In this document: positions 36,380 to 44,802 of the stretch, piece by piece
How positions within the stretch are numbered: the first letter of the stretch is position 1
Layout: the number at the start of each line of letters is the position of its first letter
Source of the DNA: Pantoea sp. WMus005
GTDB taxonomy: Bacteria; Pseudomonadota; Gammaproteobacteria; Enterobacterales; Enterobacteriaceae
DNA length: 64,000 nt
Direction of reading: 5' to 3'
Assembly: GCF_013415305.1 (NCBI RefSeq)
Contig: NZ_JACBXU010000005.1
Coordinates: 1 to 64,000 of the forward strand
Translations under genes and position numbers: made by a program
Notes under the pieces: generated by a model
The model's database searches: none
What the model was told of the DNA's origin: nothing
What the model saw: only the letters and a program-made list of their open reading frames with translations

Positions 36380-37277
36380 TGTACTGACCGATTGAGCGCA
36401 CCATCGAGGTTTTGGCGGTCGCCAGATGACTGTGTAATGCACAGAGCGCATCGATATCCTGACGGCTAATCAGTGCGGTCAGGATCGCCATATGCTCCTC
36501 CAGCGCGACGATATTACGCTGCTTAAGATCGCTTTCATCCCACTGATAATGCGAGTGAAAGATCACTGAGATAATCTCCAGTGACTGGTTGAAAAACGGG
36601 TTACTGGCGGCGGATAAAATCAGTGAATGCATCTGGCGATCCAGTGCAGCAAAGTGGCGATAGTTGCTGGCGATGGTATCGCGCATCGATCGGTGACGAT
36701 CCAGCAGATCCCGTGCCTGAACCCAACGCTCATCGCTGGCGGGCAGATTCAGGAAGCGGCTCAGGGCGTGGGTTTCCAGCATCTCGCGCAGTTCAAACAG
36801 CTTCTCGGCGTAATCCTGAGTGAATTTTTTCATGCGCCACTGACCGCGTTTCACGGGCTCCAGCAGGTCATAGCGCATAAAGCGCAGCAGAAATTCGCGC
36901 ACCACTACCGGGCTGACTTTCACCTGCTGCGCCAGTTGCAGCTCGCTGAAGGTATCGCCGGGCACCAGCTGCCGCTGATTAATCATATTAAAAAACATCT
37001 GCTCAAAGTGGCTGGCCTGCTGCTCAATCGGCGGCGTTAAGGCGCTAAAACTGTCATCTTCGCAGGGATCGCGCACGATTACGTAGGTTTGATCGACTTT
37101 GTCGAGCACGCCGCACTGATGCAGATAGTGCAGCGTATGGCGCACCGTGGTCCGGCTGATATTGAACATCTCGGCCAGTGCCGCCTGGGGGGGAAGGGGG
37201 GAACGAATATGACGCTGAGCAATGCTCTCAAGCATCTGGTTAATCACGTTCTGACGCAAATTCTGGCTGCGGCTCAT
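36375..37277 (-). CDS. lgoR: GntR-family regulator LgoR
   Basis: 300 aa, close to E. coli LgoR (YjjM) from MSRSQNLRQNVINQ to KTSMVRSI. Two winged-helix segments are visible: ISRTTVRHTLHYLHQCGVL (about residues 40-58) and LQLAQQVKVSPVVVREFLLRF (about 115-135). An FCD-type ligand domain follows (FELREMLETHALSRFLNLP onward, with several His). E. coli LgoR activates L-galactonate genes. Start ATG 37277 has CCGGAGAG upstream; 15 further codons upstream run through the candidate operator. Confidence 0.93.
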   Translation of the reverse strand: MSRSQNLRQNVINQMLESIAQRHIRSPLPPQAALAEMFNISRTTVRHTLHYLHQCGVLDKVDQTYVIVRDPCEDDSFSALTPPIEQQASHFEQMFFNMINQRQLVPGDTFSELQLAQQVKVSPVVVREFLLRFMRYDLLEPVKRGQWRMKKFTQDYAEKLFELREMLETHALSRFLNLPASDERWVQARDLLDRHRSMRDTIASNYRHFAALDRQMHSLILSAASNPFFNQSLEIISVIFHSHYQWDESDLKQRNIVALEEHMAILTALISRQDIDALCALHSHLATAKTSMVRSIGQYN

Positions 37278-37287
37278 CTGACTCTCC

Positions 37288-37309
37288 GGTTTTTTATGCA
37301 TTAAAAACC
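37288..37309. promoter_or_regulatory. Inverted repeat upstream of lgoR/lgoD, candidate LgoR operator
   Basis: GGTTTTTTAT (37288-37297) faces ATTAAAAACC (37300-37309): a near-perfect dyad made of the decamer found twice upstream of lgoT. It lies 11 bp before lgoR and about 105 bp before lgoD, so it could serve both. Confidence 0.58.
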
Positions 37310-37414
37310 ATTCAAAGCCCAAAAAAATCGTCGTGCTTCACACTTCCCGCTAACGAACGCCGCGCAGCAAGCAGGATTCGCCATAACTGCCTGCAGGACA
37401 ACCGGAGAATCACC

Positions 37415-38443
37415 ATGACAATAATGAAAGCACTGGTCATCGCTGAACCACGTAAGATGGTCTGGGCTACCCGTGACACCCCTGAGCCTGCCGCTGGCGA
37501 GGTGCTGATTAAAATTCTCACCGCCGGGATCTGCGGCACTGATATCCACGCCTGGTCCGGCAATCAGCCGTTCTTCAGCTATCCACGGGTGCTGGGCCAT
37601 GAAATCTGTGCCGAAGTGGTGGCGCTGGGTAGTGGCGCCGCGGGCTTTCAGCCAGGCCAGCGGGTGGCGTTAATGCCCTACATCTCCTGTCTGCGCTGCG
37701 ACGCCTGTCAGAGTGGCAAGACCAACTGCTGTGAGCAGATCTCGGTCATTGGCGTGCATCAGGATGGCGGTTTCTGCGACTATTTAAGCGTACCGGTCAG
37801 CACGCTGCTGGCGGTGGATGAGGTGGCTCCGGAAGCGGCCGCGCTGATTGAGCCGTTTGCCATCAGCGCCCATGCGGTGCGTCGCGCCGGAATCATGGCG
37901 GATGAGCAGGTGCTGGTAGTGGGAGCCGGACCGATAGGGTTGGGTGTCGCCGCCATTGCTGCCGCCAGCGGCGCGCAGGTGGTGGTGGCGGACACCAGCG
38001 AATTCCGTCGCCAGCATGTCGCTGACCAGCTCGGGCTGGCGGCACTGAATCCGGCGGATGAGGCGTTTTATAACGCGCTACGCGAGCAGTTTGGTGGCCG
38101 GCTGGCGCTGAAGGTGATCGACGCTACTGGCAGCCCGGCGGCGATGAACAATGCGGTCAACCTGATGCGACACGGCGGCACAATCGTCTATGTCGGCCTG
38201 CACAAAGGCGATCTGGTCATCCCGGACAGTGAATTCCACAAAAAAGAAACCACGCTAATGGGCAGCCGCAATGCCACCCGCGAAGATTTCGACCGGGTGA
38301 GTGCGCTGATGGCCAGCGGCCAGCTGCGCGCCGAAATGATGCTGAATCACCATCTGGCTTTTTCCACGCTGGATGAAACCTTCGAGGCGCAAATCATCAA
38401 CAACCGCCAATTGATCAAAGGTGTGATCCACTTCGACCGGTAA
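37415..38443 (+). CDS. lgoD: L-galactonate 5-dehydrogenase LgoD
   Basis: A 342-aa zinc-dependent medium-chain dehydrogenase oxidising L-galactonate to D-tagaturonate, which then enters the hexuronate pathway (uxaB and others, not in the window). Catalytic zinc ligands are in GICGTDIHAW and GHEICAE; the structural zinc has four Cys in CLRCDACQSGKTNCC. The NAD(P) loop is VVGAGPIGLGVAA. Sequence and length match E. coli LgoD (YjjN, 340 aa). Start ATG 37415 has GGAG 8 nt upstream. Confidence 0.94.
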   Translation: MTIMKALVIAEPRKMVWATRDTPEPAAGEVLIKILTAGICGTDIHAWSGNQPFFSYPRVLGHEICAEVVALGSGAAGFQPGQRVALMPYISCLRCDACQSGKTNCCEQISVIGVHQDGGFCDYLSVPVSTLLAVDEVAPEAAALIEPFAISAHAVRRAGIMADEQVLVVGAGPIGLGVAAIAAASGAQVVVADTSEFRRQHVADQLGLAALNPADEAFYNALREQFGGRLALKVIDATGSPAAMNNAVNLMRHGGTIVYVGLHKGDLVIPDSEFHKKETTLMGSRNATREDFDRVSALMASGQLRAEMMLNHHLAFSTLDETFEAQIINNRQLIKGVIHFDR

Positions 38444-38460
38444 CGCGGTCAGCCAGCGTT

Positions 38461-39381
38461 TCAGGACGCGGTGAGGGTCTCAAAGAAGTGCGCCCGCACC
38501 GCGTCGGCCTCCACGCCGAGCGCGATACGCTGGGCGGGCAGACCGGCAAACGGATCCGCTCGTGAGGCCAGCGCGCTCAGTTTACGCACCGTCTGACCGC
38601 AGGCGATGCCCTCTGTGATGACCCGCAGCGGATTTTCAGCGATCGTAAAAGCCTGCGGCAGCGTCAGCCACGCCACCGCCAGGGTATCGTGCAGCGCCAT
38701 GCCCGCAAAACCCTCTTTCTCCAGACTGTAAGCCAGGTAAGGGCGACAGATAGCGCTCAGCACCGGCTGGTTCAGACGCTGAACCTCATCGCCGCTGATC
38801 AGCACCTTGTGCGTGACATCCAGCGGGATCACCACCACGTTCAGCGCCGAGGCGAGCACCTGATCGGCGGCGTGTGGATCTTTCCAGATATTGAATTCGC
38901 TGAAAGGCGTCACGTTGCCGCTGTGGCCATCGGTGCCAAACGCGCCGCCCATGATCACCAGCTCTTTCACCAGCGGAATAATATCCGGTGCCTGATTAAT
39001 AGCCGTGGCGATGTTGGTCAGCGGGCCAATCGCCACCAGGGTGATCTGATGCGGCTGTGCCCGCACGCTGTCGATAATAAACTGCACCGCACCTGGCGCC
39101 TCATCGCTGAAGGGATTATCAAACGCGTCGCCCAGGCCGTCTTCACCGTGCAGCCTGGCGGGCGCAGAGGGTGCCAGCGCCAGCGGCCGTGAACAGCCAC
39201 GATAGACCTCTGCGTTAATCGCCATTTTGTCGCAAAACAGCCGGGCGTTTTTCACCGCCTGACCCACCGCCACGTTGCCAAACACCGTGGTAATCCCCAG
39301 CAGATGCTGCGTCCGCGCCGCATAAGCCAGCGCAAAGGCATCATCCACGCCGATATCAGTATCAAAAATCAGGGTCCGCAT
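38461..39381 (-). CDS. Nucleoside hydrolase (IunH family)
   Basis: A 306-aa inosine/uridine-preferring type nucleoside hydrolase splitting ribonucleosides into base and ribose. The Ca2+-binding DTDIGVDDAFAL (residues 7-18) is the family signature. LVAIGPLTNIATAI and VIMGGAFG surround the active site; NIWKDPHAAD holds the Asn/Asp contacts; LHDTLAVAW provides the last Asp. Substrate preference (RihA, RihB or RihC-like) cannot be fixed. It converges on lgoD with 17 bp between stops. Confidence 0.9.
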   Translation of the reverse strand: MRTLIFDTDIGVDDAFALAYAARTQHLLGITTVFGNVAVGQAVKNARLFCDKMAINAEVYRGCSRPLALAPSAPARLHGEDGLGDAFDNPFSDEAPGAVQFIIDSVRAQPHQITLVAIGPLTNIATAINQAPDIIPLVKELVIMGGAFGTDGHSGNVTPFSEFNIWKDPHAADQVLASALNVVVIPLDVTHKVLISGDEVQRLNQPVLSAICRPYLAYSLEKEGFAGMALHDTLAVAWLTLPQAFTIAENPLRVITEGIACGQTVRKLSALASRADPFAGLPAQRIALGVEADAVRAHFFETLTAS

Positions 39382-39505
39382 AGGGTCTCCGCAACAGGCT
39401 GTAAACCCTCAGCATTACCCCGTCAGCGGGCAGGGCGTCAAGCGATTCTGCCGCCACGAGCACACGCTTGCCAGCCTGAAACGGGCGTCGTATTATCACC
39501 CGCTC

Positions 39506-39570
39506 AAGGTGATGGCGTGCCACCTTTCCCAACCGCCGGTGGGCTTAACACCGGCTGATGACGCCTGACA
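39506..39570 (+). ncRNA. Fluoride riboswitch (crcB motif)
   Basis: All elements of the crcB-motif aptamer are present. P1 AAGGTG (39506)/CACCTT (39521), P3 CCGGTG (39535)/CACCGG (39549), the conserved CTGATG just after P3, and pseudoknot GGCGT (39514)/ACGCC (39561). It lies 92 nt before crcB on the same strand. Fluoride binding in this class raises crcB expression. The downstream hairpin overlaps the ACGCC strand. Confidence 0.94.
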
Positions 39571-39604
39571 CTCAATCCTTTCGCGGGAGCTGAGGTGTCA
39601 GGCG
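39562..39604 (+). promoter_or_regulatory. Expression-platform hairpin of the fluoride riboswitch
   Basis: CGCCTGACAC (39562-39571) pairs perfectly with GTGTCAGGCG (39595-39604). Its 5' arm uses the same CGCC that forms the aptamer pseudoknot, so the two structures exclude each other. The following CAGTTTATCT is a poor T-run; the switch may act by weak termination or by changing downstream folding (GCTGAGG near 39589 can pair with CCTCAGC near 39623). Confidence 0.75.
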
Positions 39605-39661
39605 CAGTTTATCTCTGCCTCTCCCCTCAGCCCGGCATTACTCTGTAATCAGGAGCAACAC

Positions 39662-40039
39662 ATGTTTAAACCATTACTGGCTGTGATGATCGGCGGCTCT
39701 GCCGGCTGTGTACTGCGCTGGCTGTTCTCGATGCGTTTTAATGCGCTCTTCCCTAATCTGCCGCCTGGCACGCTGCTGGTGAATCTGATTGGCGGTCTGG
39801 TGATCGGCGGCGCGATGGCCTGGTTTGTCCGCCATCCCGATGTCGATCCGATCTGGAAACTGCTTATCGTCACCGGACTCTGCGGCGGGCTGACCACCTT
39901 CTCCTCGTTTACTGCGGAATTAATGGGGCTGCTTCAGACAGGCAAATATCTCTGGGCGATGGCCAGTGCGCTGGTGCATGTGATCGGCTCACTGCTGATG
40001 GCGTTTGCCGGTTTCGCGCTGGTCACGCTGCTGGGCTGA
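39662..40039 (+). CDS. crcB: Fluoride exporter CrcB/FluC
   Basis: A 125-aa inner-membrane channel with four spans that works as a dual-topology dimer to expel F-. MIGGSAGCVLRW near residue 9, LPPGTLLVNLIGG (with the conserved Asn) and LCGGLTTFSSFT (central Na+ site and Phe box) are all present. ATG 39662 follows CAGGAGCAACAC. It is controlled by the riboswitch upstream. E. coli crcB has no such riboswitch as far as I recall, so this is a lineage difference. Confidence 0.95.
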   Translation: MFKPLLAVMIGGSAGCVLRWLFSMRFNALFPNLPPGTLLVNLIGGLVIGGAMAWFVRHPDVDPIWKLLIVTGLCGGLTTFSSFTAELMGLLQTGKYLWAMASALVHVIGSLLMAFAGFALVTLLG

Positions 40040-40161
40040 TCCGGCGAATCGGCGCTTGTCATAACGATTAAGAGGTAGATACTGTTTCAGGTTTTACGCG
40101 CGTGTTTCAGGGCGTAACACTGAACGTCACCGATTATTCCGGACGATTAAGGAGCCGAGCA

Positions 40162-40977
40162 ATGCGAACCAATCCCACCTTCCTTAACCTGGTGTTGTTA
40201 AACGGTGAACCTGGCCAGAAACTGCAGGCGGCGCGTGACGCCGGTTTTGATCAGGTTGAGATCTGGCGTGAGGATGTCGAAGCAAACCAGGGCGGCGCGG
40301 CGGCTCTGGCTGAGATCGCCGCCCGACAGGGGCCTGGCTTTACCAATCTCCAGGTGCTGCGTGATTTTACCGGCGCACCCGGTGCGCTGCGCGGAAAGAA
40401 GCGCGAGGAGCTGCGCCAGTTTATTCAGATTGCTCAGGCGCTGGGCTGCGACACGCTTCAGGCGCCAGCTACTACCCGCGAAGATTGCTGCGCCGACCAG
40501 ATTGATGATGACCTGCGCTGGATGGCCTCTGAAGCTGCGCGCTACAACATGCGCATTATGTATGAGCCGATGGCCTGGTGCAGCGTGGACAACACGCTGC
40601 CGCTGGCGTGGCAGCGATTGCAGCGGCTCGACCAGCCCAATATCGGGCTGGTGGTTGATCTGTTCCACATCTGCGCGCTGGGGGGCGACGCCTCGCAGCT
40701 GGATGGCATTCCCGCCGATCGCATTTATGAAGTACAGCTGTGTGATATGGCGGCCGTTCCCGCCCAGGATAAGCAGAGCCTGATGGCGATGGCAAAGCAC
40801 CAGCGTCTGCTGCCCGGCGATGGCATTATCGATGTTGAACGCTTTGTCGATAAGCTCAAAAGTGCAGGCTATCAGGGACCGGTGGGAATCGAAGTCTTTA
40901 ATGATGCGCTGAAGCGCCTGCCGCCCGACGTGGCTGCACGTCATGCCTGGCAGGCGTTAAAGCGTTGCTGGGGTTAA
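40162..40977 (+). CDS. Sugar phosphate isomerase/epimerase-like TIM barrel
   Basis: 271 aa, xylose-isomerase-like TIM barrel (AP endonuclease 2 family). Metal-ligand positions look intact: Glu in IMYEPMAW, Asp and His in VVDLFHICA, Asp in VQLCDMAA, Glu in VGIEVFND. FDQVEIWRED at the N-terminus is the first barrel unit. The substrate is unknown; the family includes inosose isomerases/dehydratases and hydroxypyruvate isomerase. ATG 40162 has AAGGAG upstream; an in-frame ATG at 40102 has none. The stop overlaps the convergent esterase stop (TTAA). Confidence 0.82.
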   Translation: MRTNPTFLNLVLLNGEPGQKLQAARDAGFDQVEIWREDVEANQGGAAALAEIAARQGPGFTNLQVLRDFTGAPGALRGKKREELRQFIQIAQALGCDTLQAPATTREDCCADQIDDDLRWMASEAARYNMRIMYEPMAWCSVDNTLPLAWQRLQRLDQPNIGLVVDLFHICALGGDASQLDGIPADRIYEVQLCDMAAVPAQDKQSLMAMAKHQRLLPGDGIIDVERFVDKLKSAGYQGPVGIEVFNDALKRLPPDVAARHAWQALKRCWG

Positions 40978-41579
40978 TCCTGTAAGCACTGCCCGATAAA
41001 TCCGGCGGCATGCATTGCACCCTGGGCTGAGATGGTGTGGCCGGTGGCGGGTTCAAAGCGCGCCTCGACCGGCACCAATGCGGCCCGGAGTCGTGCTGCG
41101 GCTGATTCGCTCTCCTGCCACGGGATCACCTCATCGGCCTGACCGTGGATCAGCAGTGCGGGCACATGAGCCTGCGGGGTTAATTCACCGTCAACCGCCA
41201 GACGACCGGAAAAGGCGACCACGCCCGCCAGCGGATAACGGCCAGAAGCCAGCGCATCCAGCGCCATGATCGATCCCTGAGAGAAGCCCACCAGCACCAC
41301 ATCCTGCCAGCGATCGGCGAAGCCGTGCTGCGCGACAATCTCGCTCAGTGTCGCATCAAACGCCGCCCGCGCGGCCCGAACCCGTCCCGGCCGGTTCTCT
41401 GGCGTCACGTCCTCCAGGCTGAACCACTGCCAGCCAAAACCGGCGGCAAAACGTTCAGGCGCATTGGGAGAGGCAAAAATCACATCCGGCAACAGCGTCG
41501 CCCAGTGACGGCCAATCGGTGCCAGATCGTCGCCGTTACTGCCCACGCCATGCAGAAAAATTACCAGTGTTTTTGCCAT
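40974..41579 (-). CDS. Carboxylesterase/phospholipase-like alpha/beta hydrolase (YpfH-like)
   Basis: 201 aa. Full catalytic triad: Ser in VGFSQGS, Asp in HGQADEVIP and His in ATGHTIS, with the HGVGSNGDDL oxyanion loop at residue 11. It resembles the short esterases typified by E. coli YpfH; the physiological substrate is unknown. I chose the second ATG (41579), 5 nt after AGGAG, over the first (41582), which is only 2 nt away from it. The GST-like gene ends 12 nt before it, in the same direction, suggesting co-transcription. Confidence 0.87.
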   Translation of the reverse strand: MAKTLVIFLHGVGSNGDDLAPIGRHWATLLPDVIFASPNAPERFAAGFGWQWFSLEDVTPENRPGRVRAARAAFDATLSEIVAQHGFADRWQDVVLVGFSQGSIMALDALASGRYPLAGVVAFSGRLAVDGELTPQAHVPALLIHGQADEVIPWQESESAAARLRAALVPVEARFEPATGHTISAQGAMHAAGFIGQCLQD

Positions 41580-41590
41580 CATTGCTCCTT

Positions 41591-42532
41591 TTAAAAACCG
41601 TATTCACTCATATCAGGACCAGCCGGAACGATCCCGTTCGGGTTCAGCGCCTTGATCGAGTAGTAACCCTGTTTGATGTGATCGATGCTGACGGTCTCTC
41701 GCACGCCAGAGACCGACAACATGCTCTTAAGATAGCGGTTCAGCAACGTATAGTCGCGTATCCGGCGCAGATTGCATTTGAACAGGCCATAATAGGCCAC
41801 GTCAAAACGAATCAGGGTCACGAACAGGCGAATATCAGCTTCCGTCAGCCGTTCACCCAGCAGGAAGGTGCGACCATCGCTGAGCAGGGCTTCCAGTTCG
41901 TCGAGCTGGCTGAAAACGTCATTAAATGCCTGGTGATAGCTGATTGATGTTGTCGCGAACCCGGCGCGGTAAACGCCGTTGTTCAGACGCGGATAGAGGC
42001 TCTCATTCAGCGCATCGATCTCAGCGCGCAGCGCGACGGGGTAGAGATCGATGCGGTTATTGGCCAGATCGCCAAAGCCGCTGTTAAACATGCGCACAAT
42101 ATCAGCGGACTCATTGTTGACGATGGTGCCGGTTTTCTTGTCCCACAGCACCGGCACGGTGGCGCGGCCCGTATAATCGGGCACCACGCGGGTGTAGATT
42201 TCATGCAGATACTGCGCGTTATTCAGCGGGTCCGGCTGCGCACCGGGGAAGTGACCAAAGCGCCAGCCCTGGGCATCGAGCTGCGGCTCCACCACCGTTA
42301 CGCTAATCAGCGACTCCAGTCCTTTAAGTTTACGCGCCATCAGGGTGCGTGATGCCCACGGGCAGATCAGCCCCACATAGAGATGGTAGCGATCGGGTTC
42401 GGCCGCGAATTCGGTGGAGCCATCGCTGCTGATAAAATGCCGGAAGCCGGACGTCTGACGGACAAACCCGCCCTGTTTATCGGTAGCCTGTACTGGATGC
42501 CAGTCACTACTCCATTTGCCTTCTACTAACAT
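41591..42532 (-). CDS. Glutathionyl-hydroquinone reductase (YqjG/ECM4 family)
   Basis: A 313-aa Xi-class GST that removes glutathione from glutathionyl-hydroquinones. The redox Cys is in GLICPWASRTLMARKLKGL (about residue 58); FPGAQPDPLNN, VPDYTGRATVPVLWDKKTGTIVNNES and the C-terminal helical domain (RTFLLGERLTEADIRLFVTLIRFD) are family blocks. Start ATG 42532 follows AGAGAGG. The esterase gene follows in the same direction 11 nt downstream. The LysR gene upstream (42631) points the same way and is not divergent from it. Confidence 0.9.
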   Translation of the reverse strand: MLVEGKWSSDWHPVQATDKQGGFVRQTSGFRHFISSDGSTEFAAEPDRYHLYVGLICPWASRTLMARKLKGLESLISVTVVEPQLDAQGWRFGHFPGAQPDPLNNAQYLHEIYTRVVPDYTGRATVPVLWDKKTGTIVNNESADIVRMFNSGFGDLANNRIDLYPVALRAEIDALNESLYPRLNNGVYRAGFATTSISYHQAFNDVFSQLDELEALLSDGRTFLLGERLTEADIRLFVTLIRFDVAYYGLFKCNLRRIRDYTLLNRYLKSMLSVSGVRETVSIDHIKQGYYSIKALNPNGIVPAGPDMSEYGF

Positions 42533-42630
42533 CACGTCACCTCTCTCTATTTTGAGAAGTAGCTTAACTGATGACTAAATGGTTGATAATCCGGTCATAA
42601 AGACAATGATTTCTTCCATTATGGAAGAAA

Positions 42631-43536
42631 TCACGCGGGTGGAAAATGGGTAAAGTGGGTCACCAGGAAGTCGATGAGCAGACGCGCCCGGTGTGCCAGA
42701 TGGCGGGCAGGCGGGTAAACCGCAAACAGGCCAAGCGGCGGCGTGTCGAAGTTTTCCAGCAGCCGGACAATCTCACCGCGTTGCAGCGCGGGGGCTGCAA
42801 CAAAACCGGGCAGACGCGCAATGCCTAATCCGGCGACTGCCGCCTGCAGACAGGCTTCGGTATTGGCAAAGCGCAGACGTCCGCGCACCGGTACGGTAAC
42901 AATCTCGTTGCTGCCGTCACAACTGGCAAATGGCCAGTGCCAGGGATCGCGGAAGTTGGTGTCAATAATGCATTGATGCTGGGCTATTTCACGCCAGTGC
43001 TGCGGCGTGCCGAACTGCTCAAGATAGACCGGCGACGCGGCGATGCGCACATGCACTTCGCCCAGCCTGCGCGCCACCAGACTGCTGTCGCTGAGGTTGC
43101 CGATACGGATCGCCATATCAAACCCCTCATCGACAATGTTTACGGCCCGGTCTGAAAAGCTGACATCCAGTTCAATCAGCGGATAGCGCCGGGCAAATGC
43201 CACCAGCACCTGGGAGAGTACCACCGTGCCAAAGGAGCCGGGCGCGCTGATTTTCAGCCTGCCGGTAGGCGTGGTGGCACTTTCACGTACGCTGGCATCC
43301 AGCGCCTCAAAGGCATCCAGCAGGTTTTTCACCCGCTCATAATAACTGCGGCCAACATCGGTGGGCGACAGGGCGCGCGTGCTGCGCTTAAACAGCTGAA
43401 CGCCGAGCCGCTGCTCCAGTTTTGAAACCAGCTTCGAAGCCTGACTGCTGCTGGTGCCGAGACGTAACGCCGCCGCAGAAAAGCTGCCGGTTTCCAGCAC
43501 CGTGACAAACATCCGGTCACAATCGAGTCGATCCAT
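42631..43536 (-). CDS. LysR-type regulator
   Basis: A 301-aa LysR protein starting MDRLDCDRMFVTVLETGSFS, HTH AAALRLGTSSSQASKLVSKLE, effector domain ending IDFLVTHFTHFPPA. ATG 43536 has AGGA 7 nt upstream; an ATG two codons before has only 1 nt to that AGGA, and a longer frame to 43692 gives an N-terminus foreign to the family. The neighbours are a reductase gene downstream and a FemAB-like gene divergent; the target is not obvious. Confidence 0.86.
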   Translation of the reverse strand: MDRLDCDRMFVTVLETGSFSAAALRLGTSSSQASKLVSKLEQRLGVQLFKRSTRALSPTDVGRSYYERVKNLLDAFEALDASVRESATTPTGRLKISAPGSFGTVVLSQVLVAFARRYPLIELDVSFSDRAVNIVDEGFDMAIRIGNLSDSSLVARRLGEVHVRIAASPVYLEQFGTPQHWREIAQHQCIIDTNFRDPWHWPFASCDGSNEIVTVPVRGRLRFANTEACLQAAVAGLGIARLPGFVAAPALQRGEIVRLLENFDTPPLGLFAVYPPARHLAHRARLLIDFLVTHFTHFPPA

Positions 43537-43677
43537 GGCCATGTCCTGTGGAGGTAAAGTGGCAGTATAGAAGCTGAGTCCTGGCGTTGCAGCCTTCACT
43601 TTGCGTGCCTTTACCCTTTCGCTGGCGTGGAAAACCTGCTTGACTGAACCTCTGCCCGACGTTTTCTGGAGTATTTC

Positions 43678-44802
43678 ATGTCGCTGATTCACCTGACGTC
43701 ACTGGCGGATATCCCGGCCGCCGAGTGGGATGCGCTGTTGCCTGATGACCAGCCTTTTTTGCGCCATGCGTTTCTGCTGACGCTGGAAGAGAGTGGCAGC
43801 GTGCGGCCCGAATCGGGCTGGCAGTCTGATCATCTGTTATGGCGGGAAAATGGCGTGACCCGCGCCGCGCTGCCGGGCTACCAGAAATATCATTCACAGG
43901 GCGAATATGTTTTTGATCACGCCTGGGCGGATGCCAGCCAGCGTGCCGGGATCCGCTACTATCCAAAGTGGCTGGGGGCGATCCCCTTTAGTCCGGTCAG
44001 CGGCGCGCGCCTGCTGGGGGAACCCTCTGCTGCCGCACAGCTGCTGTCAGCCCTGCCGGAGAGCCTGTTGCAGCAGGGCTTAAGCGGCGCGCACATTAAC
44101 TTTACGGATGCGCAGGCGAACCAGCTGCTGGCCGATCAGCCCGACTGGCTCTCCCGGCTCGGCTGTCAGTATCACTGGCATAACCGTGGCTACCGCGATT
44201 TTCAGGATTTCCTGGACACGCTAATGTCGCGCAAGCGAAAGCAGCTGCGTAAAGAGCGTGAGCAGGTGGCGCAGAGCGGTTTTGTGTTTGACCGTTATCT
44301 GGGCTACCAGCTGCGCGAAGATCAGTGGGATTTTGTCTACACCTGTTATGCCAATACCTATGCGGTGCGCGGCCAGCGGCCTTATCTGACGCGAAACTTC
44401 TTCAGCCTGCTGGCGGAACGGATGCCGCAGAATATTGTGGTGGTGATCGCCCGCTTACAGCAGCAACCGGCGGCGATGGCCTTTTATCTGCGGGACAGCC
44501 ACTCGCTCTATGGCCGCTACTGGGGCTGTCTGGCGGAATTTGACCGGCTGCACTTCGAAACCTGTTTCTATCAGGGGATGGATTTAGCCCTTGATGAAGG
44601 GCTGACGCGGTTTGATGCGGGCGCGCAGGGTGAGCACAAGCTGGTGCGCGGCTTTGAGCCGCAGATCACCCACTCCTGGCACTATCTGCTGCATCCTGGC
44701 CTGCGCGATGCCGTGGCAGATTTTCTGGTGCAGGAGCGGGAAGGCGTGCGCGGCTGGGCGGAAGAAGCGCGCGACGCCTTACCCTATCGACGCGGCGATT
44801 AA
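43678..44802 (+). CDS. FemAB-like GNAT-fold protein (DUF482 family)
   Basis: 374 aa, soluble. The central block YRDFQDFLDTLMSRKRKQLRKEREQV near residue 180 and YWGCLAEFDRLHFETCFYQGMDLALDEGLTRFDAGAQGEHK near residue 281 are the marks of the FemAB_like (formerly DUF482) family with two GNAT-type folds. Members are assumed to acylate something, perhaps in peptidoglycan-related chemistry, but no reaction is established. ATG 43678 is preceded by TGGAG. The stop overlaps that of the convergent ABC exporter in TTAA. Confidence 0.85.
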   Translation: MSLIHLTSLADIPAAEWDALLPDDQPFLRHAFLLTLEESGSVRPESGWQSDHLLWRENGVTRAALPGYQKYHSQGEYVFDHAWADASQRAGIRYYPKWLGAIPFSPVSGARLLGEPSAAAQLLSALPESLLQQGLSGAHINFTDAQANQLLADQPDWLSRLGCQYHWHNRGYRDFQDFLDTLMSRKRKQLRKEREQVAQSGFVFDRYLGYQLREDQWDFVYTCYANTYAVRGQRPYLTRNFFSLLAERMPQNIVVVIARLQQQPAAMAFYLRDSHSLYGRYWGCLAEFDRLHFETCFYQGMDLALDEGLTRFDAGAQGEHKLVRGFEPQITHSWHYLLHPGLRDAVADFLVQEREGVRGWAEEARDALPYRRGD

